A stretch of 64,000 bases of DNA from Isoetes taiwanensis (Eukaryota > Streptophyta > Lycopodiopsida > Isoetales > Isoetaceae), in assembly GCA_021234155.1 (NCBI GenBank), contig JAJEKV010000505.1, positions 101,886 through 165,885 on the forward strand, given 5' to 3'. The position numbers and the translations under genes were made by a program. This document shows positions 23,263 to 35,122 of the stretch, one piece after another; the stretch's first letter is position 1, and the number at the start of each line of letters is the position of its first letter. The notes beneath the pieces are model-generated. The model made no database searches. It was given only the letters and a program-made list of their open reading frames with translations, and had not been told where the DNA came from.

Positions 23263-24040
23263 TTGGTGTGGGGGTTGAAGTTGTTCGTGCATATTGGTAG
23301 AGTAAGGTTGCTAAATTAGCAAGGTATTGAAGAAAATAATTGCATTAAATAATACGTGAAACGAAAAATGATAAAAAAGTTCTGAGGGTTTTTTTTCTGC
23401 GATGTGTGTAGGTGAAGATATTATATGTATATGTGGTTTATTTATATGTCCGGACTAATGTATTATGATTCCATGTCTAAACACATCCGACAAATTTAAT
23501 GAGAAGATCTATGGTGCCATGATATGGTTGATATGAAGCATTGTTATGATAAACGTAAATCCTAAATTCGAACTCCATAAACATTTAACCCTAAACCCTA
23601 AATGGATGCCCACAAATTCTATGACAAAATCGTCAATCCTAAATCATAAACACCAAACATCTCAAGAGCATTAGCGAACCTGAACTTAGTCAAGTGCTCC
23701 AAGTCCAATAGTAATTATTGGCTGTGTTATTTCATTGCTTGCAATCCGAATATTAGCAGGATCGAAGCAGTAGCCAAGGCGCAATCTGCAAGTTACAACT
23801 AAAACTTTAGAATAGTCCCTCAAAAGACTTAACATATAAAAACTCGTTTCTTCAATTGCAACCATGCTACTATAAACATGCAGCCATGCCACTATATCTT
23901 TGCTTTGACCCACTTTGCCACTATATTTGCATGCAAGTTGTGAAACATGTGAAACCAATGTAAACTAATTTTTTTAAGGCAAGCCATACAAAATTGACTC
24001 GTTAAATAATACATATGAAAAACCACAATAGAAGGAACCC
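23263..24040 (-). other. Spacer and exon copy alpha, unit 2
   Basis: Matches the spacer of units 1 and 3, including the CCCTAAACCCTAAA motif (about 23587-23602) and the NIRIASNEI exon copy (about 23700-23775, minus). Confidence 0.6.
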
Positions 24041-25140
24041 CAGAGACCAAATCTGGCCTATGAGACGGTTACAGACATAGAGGGCATGAGCCCTACCAAA
24101 ACTCGGGAGCTATGCCCCGTAACAAGTCTCAAATACAAAAACAAAACAGTAGGGCATAAGCCCAAAAGCCAAGAACTTCGGGGGCTATGCCCCCTTAACA
24201 ATGTAACCAATAAAGCGAAAGGGTGAAACCAACCAAAACCAAACCAAACCGGGCCGGGAAGCACGGGCTATACAAAACTGTATCCATGGATCAATGGGCC
24301 AATGATCTCATATGGGCACCTAGCCTCCCACAGCCTGCGGCCCGCCGATTTGCGGTCGAAGGCTTAGCTGGACTCGCGATAATTCTTCCCTTAAAGATGC
24401 GTAGAGGCTGCTTGGCGGGGGTAAGGTCTTCTGGGCCGAGAGAAGCGGCTCCCTTTCAAGTGTTTGCCATGGCGGAGGATGTATGTCTGGACAAGCCATC
24501 CAGCGGACTAGCAAGTGTCGGGGCGGCCCGGTCGTCTTTGCTCCAACTCGGGTGTCGCGGGAGAGGATGCTCGTGCGCCTATATGTGCATTACCTGAGTG
24601 AAAAACTGGTCCACCTCAACTATAGCAGGAGTGTCACTCGCCTCTTCCAGACCTATAATGCGTAGGTTCAGGGCGGACGTGTGCTCTGTGGCTCTACTAG
24701 GCTCCTAACGTGGGACCTTCGCCTGCTCAGCGGGCAAACAATCCTCTGCCGGCGACTGTGTGGGCCTAGGTACTGTAGCATCTTCCTGGGGCATGGCATA
24801 TACATGGTCAGGTGCTGATGTTCCGGTAGACACGGTGAAAACATTCGTACTTTCTGCCCGTTTGTGATATCTCGAAGCTGTACCCAGCTCTCTAAGGGTA
24901 ATTGAGCAGATGTCTCTGTGAGAGTGACGATAGATTGGACCATGCGAAGCTTGACCAACAGTTCTGGGGGCATACAATGGATCCGAGCAGTTATTCTGTT
25001 CAAGGCTGCAGCTAAGGATGCATTGAGAGCAGATTGTGCCAGGATTGGACGCTGGGGCCCAAAGGAGGGGGCTGCCTGGAGATAGGGCTCTATCATGGGG
25101 TCAAAGGGCTTATCAGATGATATGGGCACCCTAGTGATTG
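24041..25140 (-). mobile_element. LINE ORF1-type fragment with 3' UTR, unit 2
   Basis: The fuller of two copies. The minus frame at 25150-24668 includes ALNRITARIHCMPPELLVKL and MVQSIVTLTETSAQLPLESW, upstream of the broken remnant of the DLLVRF region. The 3' UTR with GGGGCATAGC blocks follows (24060-24250). No RT domain lies between ORF1 and the UTR, as in unit 1. Confidence 0.55.
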
Positions 25141-27094
25141 CAACCACCAACAGTTTCTTAGATCTGTCAAATGATATTCAGTAGATTTGCCAAATTCTCT
25201 TATGCAGCCACCTAAATCTAGAAGATCCACCATGGGAGGCTTTTGAAGCAGCAGTTAACATGTACACCAAGAACGACTAAGAAATAGAAAATAGCTACAG
25301 TTGTACATATGCATTGCTAGTATCTGAAGACGCAATTTGAGAACTTTCCTTTAATGGCCCCTTGCAAACCTATGACTTACCTGCAACTGGTATATGGACA
25401 TCTGTGATCTTTGGTAAAAGAAAAAAACATTGGAAGTAATTTCTAGTGGTACTGATGACACAACCAATATTCAATCATGGGGAATGGAAGATGCACACTT
25501 CACATTATCTATCATATACTTCGTTTCAAAAGGATTTTCCATAATCTAGCATCCAAACATAAACATCAGTGACTCGGTGGTTGCATCAATTTGACAACTC
25601 TTCTTTAACAAAATGCATTTTCTGATGTTCATTTCTGGACCACCATAATGTTACAGAAGTTCCTGATCGAAGCTTCTCTTCTTGAGACCAATGGTTCAAG
25701 GACACAGGCTGGTTCATGAAATCTTAAGAGGATTAGTGAACTTGAACTTAGTCAAATGCTCCAAGTGCAACAATAACTATTGGTAATTGTTGTGTTATTT
25801 CATTGCTTGCAATCTGAATATTAAGGATCGGAGCAAAGAGCCAATCTTAACGCAAGTCACAACCAAACCTTTAGAATAGTCCCTCGAAAGATATAAATGA
25901 ACTTGCCATAAACTATAATTCAATTGCAATCATGCTACCATAAACATGCAGCCATGCCACCATATATGGCTTTCAGGCCACTGCCACCATATACTGCATG
26001 CAAGTTGTGAAACATTACTAAGCCAATGTAAACTAATTTTTTAAGGCAAGCCATACAAAATCTCGTTAAACAATACATATGGAAGACCACAATAGAGTGA
26101 TTGCAACCAAAAGACCACAATAGAGTGATTGCAACCACCAACAGTTCCTTAGATCTGTCAAATAATGATATTATGTTCCATAGATTTGCCAAATTCTCTT
26201 ATGCATCAGCCACCTAAATCTAGAAGATCCTCCATGGGAGGCTTTTGAAGCAGCATTTAACATGCCACACCAAGAACGACCAAGAAATAGAAAATAGCGA
26301 CACTTGTACATATGCATTGCTAGTATCTGAAGACGCAATTTGAGAACTTTTCTTTAATGGCCCCTTGCAAATCTATGACTTACCTGCAGCTGGTATATGA
26401 TGTCCAGAGAAAAATTCTTGATCTTTGGTACCAGAAAGAAGAAGCATTGGAAGTACTTTCTAGTGGTACTGATGACACTGCCAATATTTAATCATGGGGA
26501 ATGGAAGATGCAAGCTTCACATTATCATTATCACATACTTCTTTTCTATTTTCAAAAGGATTTTCCATAATCTAGCATCCGTTCATAAACATAAGCATGT
26601 TGACAAAATTTTCAAACAATTCAGGTAAAACATTACCAGATGGAAAAATGTCCAAAATTCTTGGAGCATTGCCTAGTTCTCCTATTATGGGACTATAATG
26701 AATGCACCTGCATAATTACCACAACTAGTTGCATCGCATAAATCTAGCTGCAATCTAGCTTCTAAATCTGGCTGCAATTAAATCATGCATTCTAAGTGAA
26801 TCCCAGAAATTAAAAACCATCTACCTCAAATAAATTCCATTGACATCATTATCTATCTCAAACAAATCCTATCAAAATTATTATTACCACAGTTCAGCAT
26901 AGGAATGAAATAAAACAGAGAGCAAGAAAAAGAAAGGAAGCGCTTACCTGTTTTTGCATCCATGAGGTTCCCAGGTCGACCAGCCCTTTGCATCATCATG
27001 GCATAGGTTCCCACATCTTTTTATACACACCATGGCATAGGTTCCCACATCTGCACATGCATCAGACAACTCAAGGTTAGAGGCAACATGAATG
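25141..27094 (-). pseudogene. Host-gene-like exon blocks alpha and beta, unit 2
   Basis: Contains both paralogous copies of the exon series. Alpha (25141-25700) has ITDVHIPV before GTAAGT. Beta (25740-27094) has the NIRIASNEI-type exon, NAASKASHGGSSRFR (about 26230), a KIKNFSLDIIYQLQ-type exon (about 26390-26430, donor GTAAGT), exon B (about 26575-26706) and exon A (26948-27094, slightly shortened at its start). Unlike unit 1, the beta copy here is nearly complete. Protein not recognised. Confidence 0.5.
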
Positions 27095-27374
27095 CTTGAA
27101 AAATGTCAAATAGTAAACCTTATCTATATATTCAAAATGTCGTAGCATCAAAAAACTCTACTACTGTTGGTATTGTCTCCTACTGCCAATTTAAAACGTG
27201 CAAATTCAAGATTTTGGCACTCACTGCATCAATTGAGTGTGCTTCTTGTTATATAATTCTGATCTATAAAGCCTCAAACAGAATTAATTGCTAACAACCT
27301 GTGGAAAAAAAAAATTAACCAGGCTACACTTATTAGAATCCCTGACAAAATAGGTGCCAAAGAAAATCGCTCTA

Positions 27375-27944
27375 TGTTTGGGGTCTGGGTTCGGGAACTC
27401 CTGCAAGACAGCCCTCTGTGAGGACCCTTGGATCTAACAGGAGAATCCGGGGACTATGTCACGCGGGATTTGCAAGAAAAACAAGGAAAAGGGAAAAGAA
27501 AACAAAAGAGAACAATGATCCACAATACGCTTCCTTCGATGTCAATGAAGATACATGAGCTCTACTTGTCGAGAGAAAACCAAAATGAGACAAGACTCAA
27601 AACTCATCTAAAAAAACTAGAGCTTAGCTCTAGGCATATATATAGTACACAATGGCCTTTGGCCCAATATTATACACTGACTGGAAGGAGGCCTGATTTC
27701 TTGAAGGAATCTTTGTGATTACCTCTTGAAGTGCCCCAAAATCATAAGCGACGCTGGCAAAGTGATGGGCCGTCACTTGTCTGGCGAAGGCCTCTTATTG
27801 GTAGCGTGGGCTTTGACTGCGTGGTCTCGCTGCTTGGTCTTTTGCCGGGCCTTTGACAACCGGCCGTGCGGCTAATGGGTCCTTTGGACTTGACTTGGTC
27901 CGTCAGATGCATGAATAGTCCATGCGGGAGGCACGGGACTAACA
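27375..27944 (-). mobile_element. Ty3/gypsy LTR, unit 2 copy
   Basis: A 570-bp minus-oriented LTR with TGTTAG start and CCCCAAACA end, preceded by CTCTA on the plus strand. It is a duplicated copy of the 3' LTR at 35413-35991. Confidence 0.85.
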
Positions 27945-30563
27945 CCTCCACCAAAAACGACACTTTCGAGTGAAGAAAAGGAGGAAGTGTTTCGAAGGCG
28001 AACTAACGGTTTGAAAGTGATCCTCACGGAATGAGGACGAAACACCATTATGGTAAGTGCCAATGAGAGATCGACATATTTGAAGAGCAAGTAGGAGTGT
28101 TGAGCCCAAGGCGGGATACGCATCAATGAGGAAATGAGAGCGCACCATGTCTTCCGGGGAAAGCGGCATGGGCGGTGAAAGCTAACCGGCACTCCATGAG
28201 AAGGCAAAACGGAGACGAAGGCACCGATAATCGCATTAGGGTTGCGAAAAAATGGACGATGCGATTTAAGGAGCTGACCGAGGATGCACTTGAGAGCAGG
28301 ACGAAGCCCCTTGACGGTGTCTTGAAGGGTACGGTGAGGTGGCGGCGTGCAGAAGGTATCAAGGCCATGAGCGGCATGGGAGTTTGCCAACCACGCTCAT
28401 TTGCAATATAGATCCAATTTGAAGTGTCATCGAGGGTAGCACCATCCTCCCAATTGGGTGAAGGACAAAACTTGAGGGATCCCACCGTAGATCCGAGTGA
28501 GATCGGTGAGTCCACGGTGGCCATCGGGACCTTGGTCCAAAAGGGAGAGCGCCAATTAGGCGTGGAGGGCAGGCGTGGAGGGACACCGAGGGAAGCATAT
28601 GGAGGGGAGGGCGGGTGGTAGTGCGTTGAGCTTGCTCCTAATTCCGCGAGCAAGGTGGGGATCAAGAGCTTTGCACCACTGATCCCACTCGGAAGTAGAG
28701 AGCTGAGTATAGGCAGGAGGATTATCCCATCAGGTAGGTATTGTCTTGCTATCGGAAGAGCACGCATGGCCCGATTGTAGCACCACAATCTTGCATATAA
28801 ACTTGGGCAAGCGGAAGATCCCGGGATGTCAGATTCTTCTCGGACTGTTCGGCGTTTTGTTTGCCATAGAGGTAAATGATGAGCAAGCTGGGGCATGTAC
28901 TCTCGATGAAGAGCGTGAGTCCGATCATGATCTGGCGGTAGGGGTTGCTATCCAAGAGCAACCAGTGATTTTGTGAATCACCACGAAAGTTCTCATGTGG
29001 CCCATCAATTTGTCAATTTGTCGGCGGATAGAAGTCATGAAAGATGTATGCCGCCGGCTGAACAATCCTCAAGGTGATTAAATCAGGTCTTCCTGATGAA
29101 TGAGGTCAAGACTAAGAGGGCCGCAGTAAGCCTTTTGTCTTCAATCGAGAGGTCTGGCAAACCGGAGAAAAATCTCGATGCGCATGTGGGCATCAGCGAC
29201 CATTTGCACCCACCACTTGAAAAGAAAGAGGTGGCGTGCAGTGCAACCACATAATCAAGGTAATCGGAAGGAATAGCAAAATCCACCGGGGTGGAGAGCT
29301 ATATTAATATAGCCCTCTTGTTTTAGTTTGGGCTTCTTGTGGTGGGCGGCTTGCTGGAGCTGATGTTCAAGATCAATGGATCGGTTTTTCCTTCGGCGAA
29401 GGCGCGATCGATCCGCGGACGCGTTTAGAGGCGTATGTGAAGAGGATTGCCAGGGGAGTATGGAGTGAAGCTTTGCAATCTCTGATCATCAAGTATCTTT
29501 TGCTTCTGGGCCTCATGGAGTTGATCCTATAGAGGCGTGACGAGAGGTTAGCGTGGAAAGGCGAGCTTCCAAAGAGGCTATTTGAGCGTCCTGTATGAAG
29601 GTCTTGGGCGAGTGGTGTAATGCAGAAAGCTCGTATCGACATATCCAGCTTTTTGCAATGTCTTTATCCTTGTCAACCAAGAGAGTCTCCGTTCATGACT
29701 GCTCAACAATTCTCAAATGGTGGTTTGTAATTGAGCTTCAGCGTCGGCAAGCGAACTATTGATGAGTGGGCGGTCTTTAGATCCTCATGGGCCGTAAAAG
29801 AGCCTGCGTGCTTTCTTTGAAGCTTGTCCTCCAGAGTTTGAATTTGTGTTGCTTGGCTTTGAAGGTCTCGTGAACGCATCAGGAGGTCTCGGGGGCGCTT
29901 GTACCCATTCCAAAAGAATTTCCGGGATTCTTGCACTTGAGCGGCGGCTTGAACATCCCTACCGGTATTGATACGGCTGGCAAGGATTTGGATGTGGAGG
30001 CCTGCTGTTGCCTTGTGTGTGGCGTTTGAGAAACATGAGGAGAATCAGAGGCGTGCGAAGAAGAGAGATCAGGCGGGACATGCGTATGCTATGCGTTGAA
30101 CATGACCGGGAGAAGAAGGGTGAAGGGGCACTTGGCCGAGTGTGAGGAAGGGAGTGAAGGGACTGCTGAGTGGAAGCATGAGAAATGCAAGGTGAGGGAG
30201 GAGGTAGCGACGGGATGATGGCTTGAAGATGGCCACCCACCAGAGGCTTCAAAGGCGGAGGAGGGGCAGCCGAATGCGCGGCCGACTTCATGAAGGAGGA
30301 CAGAGAATAGCATTTGTGGGCCAATCAATATGGTGGTTGGAGCGGATAGCTGTGATCACCATATTATAGAATGGTTTATTGATATGGGTGTTCTTGATAG
30401 AATACCCAAGCAATTTGCGCCACAAAAACTTGACAAAAGTGTCATGGGACTTTGCAATATTGGTGAGGCGATGCATGTTGGCTTGATAAGAAGGAGCACC
30501 AAACTGAGTGACATCGATGTCCTGTAAGGCAGCCCAAGATAAAGAAGGTGTTTGCAAAGGAAT
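27945..30563 (-). mobile_element. Retroelement 3' internal region, unit 2 copy
   Basis: Homologous to the unit 1 and 3 copies. The longest minus frame (28896-28123) is open by chance shifts rather than by conservation. Indels relative to the other copies cluster at CAG/CTG words. Confidence 0.6.
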
Positions 30564-30577
30564 TCGGAATACCTCAG
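30564..30577. other. Duplication junction 2
   Basis: Same 14-bp bridge (TCGGAATACCTCAG) between GCAAAGGAAT of the retroelement and AAATAATTTGAAAC of the LINE as at 21961-21974. Confidence 0.85.
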
Positions 30578-32655
30578 AAATAATTTGAAACTTAATCCAA
30601 GCAATAGAGATTTTATGACCACCATAAAGACATCTATTTCTATGCTTCCAAATGTTCCATAGAATAATGTAACAGACTGAGTTTCTAAAAGGCTCATTGT
30701 TGGAAATAAATTCAATTATATTCCCAGGTTTTGAAATGCCAAAGATACTTAAGATCCAAACCCAAAAATTATCAATTGTTTGACATGTAAAAATGTGCTG
30801 CACACTTTCAATGGAATTACAATCAAGAGGACAAAGTTGAGATATGACATGATCTGAGCTTGAATAGATTCTGTGAACAAGTTCCAAACAAGGAATACTT
30901 TTATTAGCTAAAAGCCAGGTGAAGAAAGCAACCTTTGGCGGGCAGTAACTTCTCCAGGTTTTTTTAAATAGCATAGATTCAAGATCAGAATTAATATTCC
31001 AATACTTTCCAGCTTTAGATTTGGGATAGTCTCGAGTTAGATGGGCATAAATATTGGAGACTTTGTAGATTTTCTTATCTCCACAAGACCAATGAATATT
31101 ACATATTGTATTAGGATCAATCTTAATAGCTTTCACAGATCTCATAATATGATCAAAAAGGATTTTATCAGAGGTAGTGCCACCAATTTTGGATCTAAAT
31201 CTCGTCCAGGAGATCCATTTATCATCCTGCCATAGATCACCTAAACATGAAATACCTTTTTGCATCCATTTTCTGTAAATTCTGGGATGTTTCAAAGCTA
31301 AAGGTCTTTGATCTCGAAAAGCTAAATTAGAATTCCAGAAAATACTAGTATTATGGTAGGAATCATGCAGTGGATCATAAGAATAAGCTTTAGAGACCTT
31401 CTTCCAGGATATAATTAAGTTTCTCATTAAAGGAGAGGTGTTGGCACCAGTCTTGAAATCAAAGAAAGCAGAATGAGGCAAATGATGATTGACTGAAGGG
31501 TGCCCTTCAAACCTACTGTTTTGCAACCAATACTTGGTAAATGAAGTAGCAGGATTGCCCTGATTATATAAAGTCTTCCAGACATATTTCCCTGCTAAAG
31601 CATAACCTTGAAGAAGTAAGTTGTTACAACCAAGCCCTCCTTTATCTTTTTTCTGAGTAACATAGTTCCATTTAACCATATGGTTTTTTCCCCAAATATA
31701 GTTCCTTACAATTCTCTCAATTTGCTGATAGATACATTTTGGCGCCAAAAGAGCAGACGAAAAATAAATATGAGAACTAGAAAGAACTGAGTTAGCAATG
31801 ATAGTTCTCCCTGCTAAAGATAGACAACTGCCATAATTATTGAGCTTTCTCCTAATCTTGGAGACAATGGGAGACCAAAGATTCTTGACACTTGTGTCCA
31901 AAGAAAGAGGCATTCCAAGAAGAGTAGTAGAATGACTGAAGTCAAAGCATTTAATGCCAAAGATATCAGATTGATTGGACTCTCCAAGGATGATACATTT
32001 TTGCTTGTTGAGGTAGATCCCAGAGGCAACACTGAATCCCTTAATAGTATTTAGGAAGAATTCAATGTTATTTATCTCATTCTATAGGAAGCTGAAAGAA
32101 TCATCAGCATATTGCATTAGAGATAATTGATTAACATTATCAGAAAGCCTTAATCCTTCAATATTTCCAATCTGCTGATGGTGCTGAATTACTCTTGTTA
32201 GCATTTCAGCTACAATAATAAATAGGTAGGGGGGTAAAGGACAACCCTGCCTAACTCCTTTGTTCAAAGAAAAGAATCTGCTTGGAGAACCATTAATTAT
32301 AATTGAAGACTGAGATCTTAAGTTGAGGCCCATGATCAAATCAAATAATTTGGTAGGAAAGCCAATTTTTTGAAGGGCAAGAATTAGAAAGTCCCATCTA
32401 ACTGTATCAAAGGCCTTAGAAAAGTCAAGCTTCAGGAGAACACAGTTTTGATTTGAAATTCTTGCCCAATGCATGCCCTCCATAGCTGCTATGTAATTGT
32501 CAAGAATATACCTATACCTATTGGACGAGAACGCTAATTGGTGCAAACTTATATTTTTTTGAAGGTAACCTTTGATTCTATTGGCTATAATTTTTGCACA
32601 GAGTTTGTAAGTTGTATTGGTCAATGATATAGGCCTCCAGTCACTAAAAGTCAAT
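30578..32655 (-). mobile_element. LINE copy 3 (best preserved)
   Basis: Minus-strand ORF2 fragment with FSDWRPISL, KLDFSKAFDTVRWDF, GVRQGCPLPP and YADDSF intact in one frame (32654-32082). A stop follows, then a second long frame (31913 onward) covering the thumb, zf-RVT-type region (WRSYCPPKVAFFTWLL) and WNIWKHRNRCLYGG. That frame reads on across the duplication junction into retroelement sequence. The 5' truncation at SDWRPISL is the same as in copy 1. The stop after YADD and the missing N-terminus and natural 3' end make it inactive. Confidence 0.88.
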
Positions 32656-32726
32656 CAAATATTATCTCCGAGAGAAATTGAACTTGGCAAGCCAACCCTT
32701 TGTAATTGTCGACTTCATTATATTTT

Positions 32727-32766
32727 CACACACACACACGCGCGCGCGCGCGCGCACACACACACA
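32727..32766. repeat. (CA)n/(CG)n microsatellite, unit 3
   Basis: CA repeats flanking a longer CGCGCG core than in unit 1, so the tract has changed length since duplication. Confidence 0.95.
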
Positions 32767-33866
32767 TTTTTACTTATGCATAGCCAAGATATGCAATCTA
32801 AATGCACAAATCTAAATACCTAAATCCTAAGACCCTAAATCATAATCCCTAAATTTGTGGTGTGAAGAATTGTTGATATCATTGCATGCTCCATCTGTCA
32901 TGCATATTACATCCTAATTCTTCAGAATTCATAAAATGACAAAGACAAAATTATTGTCGAGCTTTGATTAACATTTGTCATGTTTTAACTACTCATGATG
33001 ATTGTTCAGTGGTTCTATTTGAACTTGAATTGGTGTGGGGGTTGAAGTTGTTCGTGCATATTGGTAGAGTAAGGTTGCTAAATTAGCAAGGTATTGAAGA
33101 AAATAATTGCATTAAATAATACGTGAAACGAAAAATGATAAAAAAGTTTACAGGGTTTAAGCTTTTGCGATGAGTGTGTAGGTGAAGATATTATATGTAT
33201 ATGTGGTTTATTTATATGTCCGGACTAATGTATTATGATTCCATGTCTAAACACATCCGACAAATTTAATGAGAAGATCTATGGTGTCATGATATGGTTG
33301 ATATGAAGCATTGTTATGATAAACGTAAATCCTAAATTCGAACTCCATAAACATTTAACCCTAAACCCTAAATGGATGCCCACAAATTCTATGACAAAAT
33401 CGTCAATCCTAAATCATAAACACCAAACATCTCAAGAGCATTAGCGAACCTGAACTTAGTCAAGTGCTCCAAGTCCAATAGTAATTATTGGCTGTGTTAT
33501 TTCATTGCTTGCAATCCGAATATTAGCAGGATCGAAGCAGTAGCCAATGCGCAATCTGCAAGTCACAACCAAACCTTTAGAATAGTCCCTCGAAAGATAT
33601 AAATGAACTTGCCATAAACTATAATTCAATTGCAATCATGCTACCATAAACATGCAGCCATGCCACCATATATGGCTTTCAGGCCACTGCCACCATATAC
33701 TGCATGCAAGTTGTGAAACATTACTAAGCCAATGTAAACTAATTTTTTAAGGCAAGCCATACAAAATTGACTCGTTAAACAATACATATGGAAGACCACA
33801 ATAGAGTGATTGCAACCAAAAGACCACAATAGAGTGATTGCAACCACCAACAGTTCCTTAGATCTG
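32767..33866 (-). other. Spacer and recombinant exon copy, unit 3
   Basis: The left part matches the spacer of unit 2 (copy alpha side). From about 33540 onward it matches the beta side (CAACCAAACCTTTAGAATAG and following). The switch lies within the NIRIASNEI exon, consistent with a deletion by recombination between the alpha and beta copies. Confidence 0.6.
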
Positions 33867-33883
33867 TCAAATAATGATATTAT
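33867..33883. repeat. SINE target-site duplication, left
   Basis: TCAAATAATGATATTAT, identical to 34198-34214. Units 1 and 2 carry a single copy at the matching position. Confidence 0.95.
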
Positions 33884-34197
33884 TTTTTTATTGAAGGACG
33901 TCATTCTATTCATCATCACATCATGAGTACATTCTACATCACTTTATTCTACATATCACATGAAAGCCAATCCACTACCTAGGTGCGATATGCTAGGAGC
34001 TGCTTTGCATGTGATTATCGAGTACATATGGCAGGTTTAAGGTCTCTACTACAGGACCAGTTGGTCATACTTGAACCCGTGACCTCGGGGCAATGGATTT
34101 TAAGGTCCCATTACTAGACCGATATTGGTCAGGTTTGAACCCGTGACCTCGGGTGTGGCAGTTTAAAGTCCTGCCACTAGACCATGCCCCGAAGGGC
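33884..34197 (-). mobile_element. tRNA-derived SINE with repeated tRNA-like heads
   Basis: A 314-bp insertion in minus orientation. From the minus 5' end it reads GGGGCATGGTCTAGTGGCAG (A-box-like, 34170-34184), then GGTCACGGGTTCAAACC (B box, 34132-34148). A second A-box-like TCGGTCTAGTAATGGGA (34107-34122) and second B box GGTCACGGGTTCAAGT (34069-34084) follow, then a third A-box-like TGGTCCTGTAGTAGAGACC without a B box. A unique body ends in CAATAAAAAAA. The A and B boxes are RNA polymerase III internal promoter elements. A perfect 17-bp target duplication and clean empty sites in the sister units make this a confident insertion. Confidence 0.92.
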
Positions 34198-34214
34198 TCA
34201 AATAATGATATTAT
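34198..34214. repeat. SINE target-site duplication, right
   Basis: TCAAATAATGATATTAT, identical to the left copy at 33867-33883. Confidence 0.95.
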
Positions 34215-35122
34215 GTTCCATAGATTTTCCAAATTCTCTTATGCATCAGCCACCTAAATCTAGAAGATCCTCCATGGGAGGCTTTTGAAGCAGCATTTAA
34301 CATGCCACACCAAGAACGACCAAGAAATAGAAAATAGCGACACTTGTACATATGCATTGCTAGTAAAGGCATAATTTGAGAACTTTTTCTTTAATGGCCT
34401 TTGCAAATCTATGACTTACCTGCAGCTGGTATATGATGTCCAGAGAAAAATTCTTGATCTTTGGTACCAGAAAGAAGAAGCATTGGAAGTACTTTCTAGT
34501 GGTACTGATGACACTGCCAATATTTAATCATGGGGAATGGAAGATGCAAGCTTCACATTATCATTATCACATACTTCTTTTCTATTTTCAAAAGGATTTT
34601 CCATAATCTAGCATCCGTTCATAAACATAAGCATGTTGACAAAATTTTCAAACAATTCAGGTAAAACATTACCAGATGGAAAAATGTCCAAAATTCTTGG
34701 AGCTATAATGAATGCACCTGCATAATTACCACAACTAGTTGCATCGCATAAATCTAGCTGCAATCTAGCTTCTAAATTTGGCTGCAATTAAATCATGCAT
34801 TCTAAGTGAATCCCAGAAATTAAAAACCATCTACCTCAAATAAATTCCATTGACATCATTATCTATCTCAAACAAATCCTATCAAAATTATTATTACCAC
34901 AGTTCAGCATAGGAATGAAATAAAACAGAGAGCAAGAAAAAGAAAGGAAGCGCTTACCTGTTTTTGCATCCATGAGGTTCCCAGGTCGACCAGCCCTTTG
35001 CATCATCATGGCATAGGTTCCCACATCTTTTTATACACACCATGGCATAGGTTCCTACATCTGCACATGCATCAGACAACTCAAGGTTAGAGGCAACATG
35101 TTTTATTGTATGCACCACAATG
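34215..35122 (-). pseudogene. Host-gene-like exon block (beta), unit 3
   Basis: Same exon series as unit 2 beta: NAASKASHGGSSRFR (about 34260), KIKNFSLDIIYQLQ-type exon ending in GTAAGT (about 34420-34460), exon B with a 25-bp deletion (about 34615-34722), and exon A (35122-34958) with the same 34-bp internal duplication seen in units 1 and 2. The duplication therefore predates the triplication. Confidence 0.5.

Larger units (their letters stand above)
21975..30577. repeat. Tandem macro-repeat unit 2
   Basis: Same order as unit 1, but the LINE lacks its RT half, the CA microsatellite and part of the spacer. These are lost by a deletion at about 23262, where GATTCTTGAC of the LINE abuts TTGGTGTGGGGGTTG of the spacer. 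It contains two copies (alpha and beta) of the host-like exon block. Confidence 0.85.

Noticed and set aside
28123..28896. 257-codon minus-strand frame in unit 2
   Set aside because: The homologous stretches in units 1 and 3 are broken and read in different frames, so the length here reflects shifts rather than selection.
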